Shown here: one piece after another, positions 1 to 11,281 of the stretch
Layout: each line of letters opens with the position of its first letter
How positions within the stretch are numbered: position 1 is the first letter of the stretch
Assembly (NCBI RefSeq): GCF_022201045.2
Contig: NC_068556.1
Location: 62,001-126,000, forward strand
DNA from: Citrus sinensis
Lineage: Eukaryota > Streptophyta > Magnoliopsida > Sapindales > Rutaceae
Reading direction: 5' to 3'
DNA length: 64,000 bases
Notes under the pieces: model-generated
Databases searched by the model: none
What the model was told of the DNA's origin: nothing
The model's input: the letters and a program-made list of their open reading frames with translations, nothing else
Made by a program: the position numbers and the translations under genes

Positions 1-1838
1 GGATTTTTGGTTCGTGGTTCCCCATACTTGTCAGCTGTGATAAGTTTTTATCGCTTTATTTATGGCACCTTTACTAAACCAAAATTGAAATTTGTTGGAA
101 ATAAAATGGAAAGAAATAATAAATTATTTATTTGAGTTATAAAAATTAAAATCGAAATGAATTGTTTTGTGTTTTCGTTGATGTGTTAACTTTGTATTGA
201 AATCGTAATAGATTATTTTAAATTATTAAAACATTTTTTATTAATTGTCGTCATAATATTACTTGTATATATTATAATAATAATAATAATAACATTAATG
301 GTATTAAATTTACTAGTTATTGTTATTATTTCGTTAAAAATAAAGGGCCTATTTATAAATAAGATAAAATTTTTGGATATTTTCATAAATTCTACACAAA
401 AAAGCCTGGCTCGGCCCAACCCATTCCTACAGGCTTTGGCCCGGGTTTCACACATGAGGGCTTAGACAAGGGTTTAGGAAAAAAAGCTTGGACCAAACTC
501 GAGTCCTTTATTTTTTAAAAAATAAATTTATAAATTAGAATAATAAATTTAAATTTGAAAAATAATAGAAAAAAGTAAGCTAAAATTCTTAATTTATATA
601 TTAATAATGAATCAAAAAACTTAAAATTATAATACTAAACTCTCTTTTAAGTGTTAATTAGTTAAGAGAATGCTTGAATTAGAAAATCAAGTATTAAAAT
701 ATTAAATTTCTAAACTTTTATTTTCTTTATTTATTATTTTTATTTTGAAATATTTATTTTTTTAATTCATTATTGGTTATAACAACTTGATTATTATTAA
801 CTCATTTCAAGTTTACAACAATTTTAAAAAAAAATTAAAAATTTATGTAAAAACTCAAGCCCAGCCCAAGCCAGCCCAGGCTCAGCCCTTGCACTTCTTA
901 TCTAATGGGCTTGGACTTGAAAAAGTTTAGCCCAAGCTCTTAATTTGCCAACCTTAAATCCTGCTTATAGGAAGTATTTTATTGACCTTTGCATGTGTGA
1001 AGCAAACAATGAAAATAAATCTAAGGTAAACTTAAAGGGTGTTGCTTGGAATACAATTTCTTAGGAACTATGAGAAAATCTATTACTCGAAACTTAAAAT
1101 TATGTGAGATTATATGAAAAGATAATGGCTCACATGGTTGGAATTAACAATGACAACAAAACATGGTTAAAATTCTAGTGCTTATACTTTTGATTGGGCA
1201 CTAAGATGGGAAGAATACTTTAAGGTACCATCTTTTATTTTTCTTTTATTTAACTGAATTATTTAAAAATTTACAATACAAGTATAACTAGTTATTCGTC
1301 TATTTTGTCTCTATAGAAATATCTGAAAGCTGATTAATTTCTTAATAAACCTTTAGCAAATGTTGAAGAGTTAGAGGCATTGTTCTCAAGTTCAGTAGTA
1401 ACTGGAACTTATATTGGAGTTCTATAATGGAAAGGATACCAAAAATATTTCCAAAACTCCAATCAATGTAGAAGATGATGTATTGGATGGATTCATAGTT
1501 TACAAAGGGGCCTTGATATCTTTTTCCTAGTTCATATGTGTCAATCTTTTGTTTGGTGTCATTATAGAACTTTTGGATTATATAGCTTTTGGTTTATGTA
1601 AAGAGTCAAATTTTTAATTGGGGTCATTGTTGAACTTTTGGTTTATCTAGTGAAATAAGTTATGTGTTTTGGTTATTTGAAAAATATGCATGGTAATATA
1701 TATTTTTTTTCAAACAATGTCTGTGAAAAATGCATTATTTGCTTAATATGATAATGATGAAGTTGAGCTAAAAGTTTCCATGGCAATTAAAATCAAGCAA
1801 CTAATGCTAGTAACTCGTCAAGCATTGAAAATCAGTAT
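1..1838. other. Gene-free AT-rich flank with transposon debris
   Basis: No supportable gene. About 840-955 is rich in GCCC/AAGCCC motifs and ends in TTGCCAACCTTAA, which resembles the inverted terminus of a hAT-like element; its other end is not identified and may lie left of the window. Around 980-1240 a broken frame loosely resembles Myb/SANT-like DNA-binding proteins related to Harbinger transposons (a CEANNEN...GVAWNTIS stretch, then stops). That resemblance is weak and is not called as a gene. Confidence 0.5.
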
Positions 1839-2784
1839 TAGGGATGGCAAAATACGGGTTTGGGTCTGGATTCAACTTTCCTAGTTCTAAACCTTGATAT
1901 TAATTCATTATATCGAACCCACGTATTAACCCAGTTTTTTTAAATATGGGCCAGTCTGGGTTCAACCCGAAAAATTTTGGGCTCTCAAATTGTGGTTTTT
2001 AAATTTGGATTAAGGCTAGTTGGATGCAATGATAAGGGAAAATGTTGAAACTAGAAGATGGAGGAGGCTAGTTGAATAGAGACAGCCATTTACTGTTAAA
2101 AGTTTTCCCAAGCTTTAACATTAATAGAAGACAATTGATAAGTCTTTCGCTTATTCATTGTTTTGCTTCATGTATATTGACTCCTCAATTTTAACAAACC
2201 CGACTCTTAGAAACTTAGAAATGACATTAAAAATCCATCTATTCTCCCCCAAAACCCTCCCACACTCCCAAAATTTCCAATCATATCCCAAAATCGAAAT
2301 CCTTTGTGCCGTCAACAAGAAGAAGAAGAACAACAAGCTCATTGACGCCGAGCTGGCATCAATTTAGCAACATAAGTGGCAAAAACAAACACCCATTTAG
2401 TCCAAAAAGAAGAAACAACAAAAAATTAGTATTCATTGAGTTTTGCCAATACCTAACTTTGGAACAAGCTGAAGTGAACAAGGAATAAAGGTAGATTGAT
2501 GAGGATGAGAACTAGAAGTGCGACTGTGAATTGCAAGCTAGGGCACATGGGTTGTATTTTCTCAACTTTTCTATTTATATTAAAAATAGTTTAATAAACT
2601 AGTATTAAAATAAAGATATTCAGGTCTGAGTTTCAGATATACAAGTTTACCTAATCTTGGATTCTAGACCCGAATATGTTCAGGTTCATAAATTGCATTC
2701 GGATTCAGCATTAAGTTAAGCCTAATCCAGATTATCCAGGTTCATCTCAGTCCGAGCTAGGTCTAGGTTGTATTGCCATCCCTA
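1839..2784. mobile_element. hAT-like non-autonomous DNA transposon
   Basis: The left terminus reads TAGGGATGGCAA and the right terminus TTGCCATCCCTA, a perfect 12-bp terminal inverted repeat. The flanks 1831-1838 (atcagtat) and 2785-2792 (atcaaaat) match at 6 of 8 positions, compatible with an aged 8-bp hAT target-site duplication. Subterminal sequence on both sides carries GGGT/CCAG-rich motifs, as is common in plant hAT-like elements. The short open frames inside (for example 2158-2367) look random and no transposase motif is visible, so the element is non-autonomous. Confidence 0.72.
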
Positions 2785-3216
2785 ATCAAAATTTTCATGC
2801 ATCAACTTTGAGATCAAATGGCAAATCAACTAGTTCAAGTATCTTTTTAATTTTCCTTATATTATGCACTATTATTGTGAATTTGTCATAAAATATGACA
2901 TTTAACGTATTATGTATATAATAATTCTAAAATCATTATGTATTCACTTGAACATAATTTATGTTATCATAAAATACCATGATATTTATGTTCTTTGATA
3001 TAAATATTATTCATTAAAAATTCAAATTTAATACGGTAAAAATATAAAACTACACTTTTTTATTTTTAAAGCTAAAAAATAACTTAATACTTATTTTCTC
3101 AAAATTCAGACAAAATAAATGAATATGTTGTTTAGATTTAGACTTTCAAGTATATTCAAAATTCAGACTGATTTGATCTTTTCAGATTTCAAACAAAAAA
3201 ATTAAAGGCCGCATGA
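2785..3216. other. AT-rich intergenic sequence
   Basis: No coding frame, RNA gene or ordered repeat is visible between the hAT-like element and the foldback element. Confidence 0.5.
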
Positions 3217-3347
3217 GTTACATAATAATATAACTTACATCAACCTAAGGATTGTTTCAAATAAGCTAAATGTAGGTTATTTTATCGAATATCCTCAGGT
3301 GCTTATTCACAACTCTTAAGTTGATGTAAGTTACATTATCATGTAAC
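3217..3347. repeat. Small foldback (MITE-like) element
   Basis: The arms 3217-3249 and 3315-3347 are inverted copies of each other, about 33 bp with a few mismatches, around a loop of about 65 bp. The fold is a near-perfect hairpin typical of a MITE. No target-site duplication could be assigned with confidence, so the outer limits are approximate. Confidence 0.6.
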
Positions 3348-3484
3348 TTAGTAAGGACCATGTAATTACAATAAGTAACCAATAATAATGGCAATATTAT
3401 AATAAAAGTGAAATGCACACATTAGTCAGTCAGTTGTTAGTCATTACCTTATTGGATCGTTGATACAACATTGGATTTATTTGT

Positions 3485-3765
3485 GAATAATTATGTGTCG
3501 CGGACTGTCATATAAGGATAAGCTCAATTAAAAGTAATTTATTAAGGTTTACGGTAATATGAGCTTTAATGTATCTAATAAGGCATGTGCCTTTAATGTG
3601 TAGAGATTTAAGAAAAATTTCTATTTTTATGATGGGCTGAAATATGAATACTTAAAGTCAACAGGAAAAGTTGTTTATATAAGTGGTCATGGTCCTCGGG
3701 TCACACGTATCATTCTATTCTCTCTAACATCTCATCATCAAAGAGAGTAAAAAGAAAATTAAAGG
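3485..3765 (+). repeat. Dispersed repeat, copy A (LTR-retrotransposon-like)
   Basis: This stretch is clearly related, in reverse orientation, to 15096-15380. Shared landmarks are an AATAATTATGTGT block, a GACTGTCATATAAGG block, and CAAAGAGAGT followed by an A-rich stretch. Sequence beyond it (to about 3900) may belong to the same element. No protein-coding retroelement domain is present, so an LTR or leader fragment is only an inference. Confidence 0.5.
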
Positions 3766-3899
3766 ATTCTTTGTTGATCTGGAAGACTAACAACACAACT
3801 CCTGAGAGCTATTAAGTATGATGAATTCAGGTACGCTTCTGCACATTTTGTTATTGATTCTTAATAATACAACATGAATGTTTCTAGATTATAAGTGAT

Positions 3900-4319
3900 G
3901 ATTTTCACCAAAAGGATTTCTTGTTCTAACATACGTAACTTAACAAAATTTGTACACACATATCTCATTTTCATAGTTTATATCTATATTTTAAGTTTTA
4001 ATTGAAAAAATATTTTCTTTAAAGAAAATAATTAGAGTTTTTAGTTATAGAGATATCAAAAAAATGTAAGAATAAAAAAATAGTTAAAGATTTTATAGGA
4101 TTTTTTTTTATTTTATAATAAAAACTTAAAAGAAAAATTTTCTTTTAGAGTGAAATTTAATGAGAAGATGATTAATTTTGTAAATTAAATAGAGGTACTT
4201 TAGGGAATAAAATTGAAAAGGGGTGTTATAAGAATTTCATAGCGGTGTTAAAAGCACAATTCTTTTGATAATGTAAAGATATCGGGCCCTAAGATGAGGA
4301 GATGAAGCTCAAACGCATG
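3900..4319. other. AT-rich intergenic sequence
   Basis: Nothing coding or clearly repeated is seen here. Confidence 0.45.
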
Positions 4320-4327
4320 TTACAAAT

Positions 4328-5250
4328 TAGGGATGGCAAATAAATCTGAATTTGGATGTGGAAGGTGGGGATCCGCTCGGATCTAGATCCGGATCCAGAC
4401 GCAAGTGCATATGGAAAACTGGTTATCCGGATCCAGATAAACTTTATTTTAAATTAAAAATTAAATTAAAATTATTTATTAAAAATTAGAAAATAAATTT
4501 AATTTGTGGATTTATGATGTTGTTGTATATTATTCATGTTGAATTATTAATTGTTGGATTATGATTGAATTTTATTTGATATTATTAGATAAATTATTGA
4601 ATTTTATTTTGAATTAAAAATATATTAAAAATTAAATGAAAAATTAAATTTTATTTGTGGATTTATGATGTTGTTGTATCTTATTCATGTTGAATTATTA
4701 ATTGTTGGATTATGATTGAATTTTATTTGATATTATTAGATAAATTATTGAATTTTATTTTAAATTAAAAAAATATATTAAAAATTAAATGAAAAATGAA
4801 AAATTAAATTTTATTTGTGGATTTGTGGTGTTGTTGTATCTTATTCATGTTGAATTATTAATTGTTGGATTATGATTGAATTTTATTTGATATTATTAGA
4901 TAAATTATTGAATTTTATTTTGAATTAAAAATTAAATTAAAAATATATATTAAAAACGAAATAAAAATTTAAAAAAAATTTATTTGTAGATTTGTGAGAT
5001 TATTTGTATGTTCTTCATGTTGAATTATGATTGGATTTTATTTGATATTATTAAGTAAATTATTGAATTTTAAATTATATATTAAATTATTAAATTTTAA
5101 TTTTTACGAATCCAAATATCTGAAATATCTATCCACATTCGCTACGGATATTACCCGCATCTGAATCCGTATCTTTTTTTATGAATTTAAATCCGAATGC
5201 GAATGCGAATATAAAATTATTAATCTAGATCCGGATTTTACCAACCCTTA
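4328..5250. mobile_element. hAT-like element carrying internal tandem repeats
   Basis: The left end TAGGGATGGCAA matches the terminus of the element at 1839. The right end is a related but diverged TTTACCAACCCTTA. Palindromic GGATC/GATCCGGAT motifs occur inside both ends (4368-4435 and 5225-5238). The interior holds four copies of an AT-rich unit containing TTGTTGTAT and ATTATGATTG, starting near 4506, 4657, 4817 and 4986 (spacings 151, 160 and 169 bp). No transposase frame is present, and no target-site duplication could be confirmed. Confidence 0.55.
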
Positions 5251-5337
5251 AATATGACAATCAAAATTATAGAATTAGAACCCAAGTACATTTATCAGTG
5301 TTGCGGTACAAGTCCCTCAAGGCCCACGAAAGACTAT

Positions 5338-5957
5338 GGTGGCGTTTGTTTTTTTGTCTGAAATCTGAATAGACCTGAATTAATCTGAATTCTGAATAGA
5401 TCTGAATGTCTGAATCTGAATAATATGTTTGTTTTATCGTCTGAATCTCAGAAAATAAGTATTAAATTGTTTATTTTGTTCAACTTAAAAAGCTGAAAAT
5501 ATATACTTTTACATTTGTATCCTTATTAAATTTGAATGTCAAATAAATAATATATTAAATACCACAATATTTTAACATTTATAAGTAAAACTATATTCAA
5601 GTGAATACATAATTATTTTAGAATTTTAATAAATAAAATACCATAAATTTTAAATTTTATCGTATATAATATAAGAAAGAAAAAACATGAATATTTTTAT
5701 GTGGGGTAAATGTCTATGAGTGAGTTTTGGGATAGACATGAAAAATAAATTATAAAGCAGGGATATTTTTGACATTAGTAAGTAATTGACTTAATTTAGA
5801 TTTCTCCATTAAGTAAAAAGTCAAAAAAATTAACTTATTTTATTAAGTCAAAATTATCTAATGAGTCTCATTAAATTATAAAAATAAACACCTCTAATTA
5901 ACTTAATTAATTAAATTAAATCACTTTAAATTATTAAGTTAAAAAACAAACGCCACC
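5338..5957. mobile_element. 620-bp MITE with 17-bp terminal inverted repeats
   Basis: The ends are GGTGGCGTTTGTTTTTT at 5338 and its reverse complement AAAAAACAAACGCCACC ending at 5957. TCTGAAT repeats follow the left end and AATTAAGT-like repeats precede the right end. There is no coding capacity. The superfamily is not settled because no target-site duplication is obvious. Confidence 0.68.
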
Positions 5958-7093
5958 TACGTCTCCACCCTGCATCATTGTTATTATCTATATATATATA
6001 TATAAAGCTAGGACTTGAGGAGGTGATGTGGCATCACCATTTTGCTTCTTTGTATATTCTCTATTATCTAATAAATAGAGATTTTTTTTTTAGATTTGGC
6101 TTTTCATCTTCTTATAATTAATTTGATTGTATTTAACACATTTAATAAATAGTAACTTTATTAATATATATCATTCATCATCTTTTTATATTTTCTATTA
6201 TCTAAAATATTGGTGGATATTCTTTGTACTTTTTTTCTCTTTCTATTTAAATTCAACAATATGTAATCATTAATAATAATTAATTATAAGTCTTTTGAAA
6301 CATTTATTTATTTTATTATGCTAGCAATTAAACTTTAGTGGATTAAAATACATGAATTAATTAACATAAGAAGAGAGGTTCTTTCATTTTCCCTCAACAA
6401 TGCCACTAAGGCTTAATTTTAATGCCATAATCCCATATTTAATTATGCAACCTTTTGTTGAGTGTCTTTTGGCTTCTTCAAAATTTATTATACTATCAAT
6501 TAAACTTTAGTGCCTTAAAATACATCACCTAATCTATCTATCTATATATATATATAAAGTTAGGACTTGAGGAGGTGATGTGGCATCACCATTTTGCTTC
6601 TTTGTATATTCTCTATTATCTAATAAATAGAGATTTTTTTTTTAGATTTGACTTTTCATCTTCTTATAATTAATTTGATTGTATTTAACACATTTAATAA
6701 ATAGTAACTTTATTAATATATATAATTCATTATCTTTTTATATTTTCTATTATCTAAATTATCTAAAATATTGGTGGATATTCTTTGTACTTTTTTTCTC
6801 TTTCTATTTAAATTCAACAATATGTAATCATTAATAATAATTAATTATAAGTCTTTTGAAACATTTATTTATTTTATTATGCTAGCAATTAAACTTTAGT
6901 AGATTAAAATACATGAATTAATTAACATAGGAAGAGAGGTTCTTTCATTTTCCCTCAACAATGCCACTAAGGCCTAATTTTAATGCCATAATCCCATATT
7001 TAATTATGCAACCTTTTGTTGAGTGTCTTTTGGCTTCTTCAAAATTTATTATACTATCAATTAAACTTTAGTGCCTTAAAATACATCACATAA

Positions 7094-7129
<36 letters not shown>

Positions 7130-7664
7130 TGGGACTACAAGAGGTGATGTAGCATCACCATTTCTCATCATTTCATATTCTCTATTATCTAATAAATTGG
7201 TTGAAATTAAAAAATAATTACATTACAAAATATTAAAATAGAAAATAATTATTAGATTATAAATGATTACATGTCTTTTCCTCTTTCTATTTAAATTCAA
7301 CAATATGTAACCATTAATAATAATTAATTATAAGTCTTGAAACATTCATTTATTTTATTATTCCAACAATTAAATTTTAGTGGATTAAAATACATCAATT
7401 AATTAATATAGGAAGGAAGGTTCCTTCATCTTCCCTCAACAATGCCATTAGAGCCTAATTTTAATGTCATAATCCCATATTTAATTATTCAATCTTTTGT
7501 TTAGTGCCTTTTGGCTTCTTCAAACTCCATAAACATTAAATATATTAAGATTTGTGGCATCATTATTTCTCATCTTTTTTTATTCTCTATTATCTAATAT
7601 ATTGGTTGAGATTAAAAAATAATTACATTACAAAATATTAAAAATCTATATCTATCTATCTATA

Positions 7665-7700
<36 letters not shown>

Positions 7701-8967
7701 TGGGACTAGAGGAGGTGATGTGGCATCACTATTTCTCATCTTTTTGTATTCTCTATTATCTAATAAATTGGTTGATATTAAAAAAATAATTACATTACAA
7801 AATATTAAAAATAAAAAATAATTATTAGATTATAAAAGATTACATGTCTCTTCCTCTTTCTATTTAAATTCAATAATATTTAACCATTAATAATAATTAA
7901 TTATAAATCTTGAAACATTTATTTATTTTATTATGCCAACAATTAAACTTTAGTGGCTTAAATATATCAATTAATTAATATAGGAAGGAATGTTCCTTCA
8001 TCTTCCCCCAGCAATGCCATTAGGGTCTAATTTTAATGCTATAATCTCATATTTAATTATGCAACCTTTTGTTTAGTGCCTTTTGGCTTCTTCAAACTCT
8101 ATAAATATTAAGTAGTTAAGATTTGTGGCATTATTATTTCTCATCTTTTTATATTCTCTATTATCTAATATATTGGTTGAGATTAAAAAATAATTACATT
8201 ACAAAATATTAAAAATAGAAAATAATTAATAGATTACAAATGATTACATGTCCCTTCCTCTTTCTATTTAAATTCAACAATATGTAACCATTAATAATAA
8301 ATTAATTATAAGTTTTGAAACATTCATTTATTTTATTAAGCCAACAACTAAACTTTAGTGGTTTAAAATACATCAACTAATTAATATAGGAAGGAATGTT
8401 CATTCATCTTCCATAACCAATGCCACTAGGACCTAATTTTAATGTCATAATCCCATATTTAATTATGCAACCTTTTATTTAGTGTCTTTTGCCTTCTTCA
8501 AACTCTATAAATATTAAGCATTTAAGATTTATTATGTTTGGGATTTTTATTTATTTAACCAACATCCTCTTTAGAAATGTTCTTGTGTTTTTATTTTTTG
8601 ACTTATTTAAATTTTTAGTATTGTGTGCTTCATGGAGTACTCTTTTCTTTATGAGTTAAACAATGATAAAGATAATTGGATGATAAGGGTTAGGTTTTGT
8701 AAGATGTGAGAGTCTGTTAATACCAAGAAAAATAGAGAGTTGATTAGTGTGAACATAATTTTTATTGATGAAAAGGTTGTGTACACTTAACTATACACAT
8801 TAATATATATTTTTAATGTTAACAAAAAAATAATTAACTTTCATAAATAACATTAGTTTTTTTTTTTATAAGATTGCCTCATCTTTAAAAAAAAAATTCA
8901 TATTTTTTATCAGTTTCATCAAGTGTAAAGTAAGAAAAAAAAATAATACTAAATGATTTTTTCAAAG

Positions 8968-8995
8968 CCGCGTGAAGCGCGGTTCTATTTTCTAG
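8968..8995 (+). repeat. Helitron 3' terminus (first complete copy)
   Basis: A hairpin with arms CCGCGT and GCGCGG and loop GAA is followed 10 bases later by the CTAG end at 8992-8995. This is the canonical Helitron 3' structure (hairpin plus CTRR). Confidence 0.8.
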
Positions 8996-10270
8996 TCTAT
9001 ATATAAAGTTGGGACTAGAGGAGGTGATGTGGCATCACTATTTCTCATCTTCTTGTATTCTCTATTATCTAATAAATTGGTTGATATTAAAAAAATAATT
9101 ACATTACAAAATATTAAAAATAAAAAAAAATAATTATTAGATTATAAAAGATTACATGTCTCTTCCTCTTTCTATTTAAATTCAATAATATTTAACCATT
9201 AATAATAATTAATTATAAATCTTGAAAATTTTATTTATTTTATTATGCCAACAATTAAACTTTAGTGGCTTAAATATATCAATTAATTAATATAGGAATG
9301 AATGTTCCTTCATCTTCCCCCAACAATGCCATTAAGGTCTAATTTTAATGCTATAATCTCATATTTAATTATGCAACCTTTTGTTTAGTGCCTTTTGACT
9401 TTTTCAAACTCTATAAATATTAAGTAGTTAAGATTTGTGGCATTATTATTTCTCATATTTTTATATTCTCTATTATCTAATATATTGGTTGAGATTAAAA
9501 AATAATTACATTACAAAATATTAAAAATAGAAAACAATTAATAGATTACAAAAGATTACATGTCCCTTCCTCTTTCTATTTAAATTCAACAATATGTAAC
9601 CATTAATAATAAATTAATTATAAGTTTTGAAACATTCACTTATTTTATTAAGCCAACATCTAAACTTTAGTGGTTTAAAATACATCAACTAATTAATATA
9701 GGAAGGAAGGTTCATTCATCTTCCCTAACCAATGCCACTAGGACCTAATTTTAATGTCATAATCCCAAATTTAATTATGCAACATTTTATTTAGTGTCTT
9801 TTGGCTTCTTCAAACTCTATAAAATTAAGCATTTAAGATTTATTATGTTTGGGTTTTTTTTTATTTAACCAACATCCTCTTTAGAAATGTTCTTGTGTTT
9901 TTATTTTTTGACTTATTTAAATTTTTAGTATTGTGTGCTTCATGGAGTGCTTTTTTCTTTATGAGTTAAACAATGATAAAGATAATTGGATGATAAGGGT
10001 TAGGTTTTGTAAGATGTGGGAGTCTGTTAATACCAAGAAAAATAGAGAGTTGATTAGTGTGAACATAATTTTTATTAATGAAAAAGTTGTGTACACTTAA
10101 CTATACACATTAATATATATTTTTAATGTTAACAAAAAAATAATTAACTTTCATAAATAACATTAATTTTATAAGGCTACGTCATCTTAAAAAAAATAAT
10201 TAATATTTTTTTATTAATTTTATAAAATGTAAAATAATAAAAAATAATAATACTAAATTATTTTTTTAAA

Positions 10271-10299
10271 ACCGCACGAAGTGCGGTACTATTTCCTAG
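10271..10299 (+). repeat. Helitron 3' terminus (second complete copy)
   Basis: A hairpin with arms ACCGCAC and GTGCGGT and loop GAA is followed by CTAG at 10296-10299 and a flanking T. Compared with the copy at 8968, the stem carries paired substitutions that keep it base-paired. Confidence 0.8.
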
Positions 10300-11281
10300 T
10301 TATTTATATAAAGAAAGGAAGCGGGAGTGGATGGGGGACGTGGACGTGGATGTGGATGTGGATGAATCAATAGAAAGAAAAGAGGTCCCCGACCAAACTA
10401 AAGTAGTAAAACAATGCTATTTTGTGAAATGTCCAGAACCGCCCTCTTAGTTGAAAAAGTTCAAGAGACTTCTTCATTTCCTCTTGTTCTTCTTCCTTTC
10501 AAAAATAAAGAAAACAGAAGAAAATATTTAAAGGTCCCATCAATCAGTAACCCTTTAGAGGTGCAGACAAACAAACAAACGTCTTCCCCCACCCAAAAAA
10601 AAAAAAAAGTTATTCTCTAGCCTTGGTTGCTTCTTAATGACGTAGGTAGTAACATAATTAATATTATAAAAAATTGACCATAAGAAATGGTTTTCACGTA
10701 CGTTCATACCTGAGGTACGTTCATACCTGAGACAGGGAGCGTAGGCCTTCTTCATCGTAGAGATAGGCGAAAAGCCGGTGATGATGATCAATTTCTCATA
10801 TCTAAGCGGGGGTTTTATCTTAATTTCTCCCTCTTTTAGAAGTTAGGTACTTATTCTCTCAATGAATCATTATCGTCACCTCGAAAGGCAGCCGTTCTGT
10901 TTCTCAACCTCTTTTAGTACCACTTCGTAAATTAGTAAGTATTCGGTACTCCTATTCTGCTTCTGAGAGAGGTTCTGATTCCATTTTTCTTTCTTCAAAG
11001 GGTGTATATACTATTTCTTATTTTTCAGTTCGTAGTAACCCTTGCTCACTGGACTCTTTCGAAGACTCTTATCACTGTGTTTTTCCTTTATAATTATTAT
11101 GTTATAACTGGTTCTGGTTCTGTTGTTACTCGTGCTTTTTGTCCTTTGTTGGTTCTCTTCTCTTACTCAACATGTTAGTTGCTGAATAAATAAAATTAAG
11201 TGAACTTCGTTTCAACCCATGTCCTGTTGATACCTATATATTTTCCTTTATTGTTTTGAACAATCAAAATTCAAAATTGAT
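10300..11281 (+). promoter_or_regulatory. Upstream region of the GH17 glucanase
   Basis: No gene is supported here. Local features are a GTGGAT/GTGGAC hexamer run (about 10337-10362) and a perfect 17-bp tandem duplication at 10698-10714 and 10715-10731. The CT-rich stretch toward 11280 is probably promoter plus 5' UTR. I could not fix a transcription start or TATA box. Confidence 0.4.

Larger units (their letters stand above)
5987..10299 (+). mobile_element. Tandem array of non-autonomous Helitrons
   Basis: Five 5'-type ends (TCTATATATA...AAAG, then GGACT...GAGGTGATGT and GCATCACCA or close variants) begin near 5987, 6541, 7094, about 7660 and 8996. Two complete 3' ends, each a short GC-rich hairpin followed by TTCTATTTTCTAG or a close variant, lie at 8968-8995 and 10271-10299. 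The 3' CTAG at 8992-8995 abuts the next 5' TC at 8996. The outer junctions are A (5986) and T (10300), the A|T insertion site expected of Helitrons. The first two units are nearly identical 5' partial copies about 552 bp apart; the last two are full-length copies of roughly 1.3 kb. No Rep/helicase frame exists, so the elements depend on a helper elsewhere. Confidence 0.85.

Noticed and set aside
980..1500. Myb/SANT-like transposon-derived gene remnant
   Set aside because: Only a weak resemblance across several stops; too uncertain to annotate without a database comparison.
5987..10299. Autonomous Helitron with Rep/helicase
   Set aside because: All frames in the array are short and no Rep or helicase motif is visible; only termini and AT-rich filler are present.
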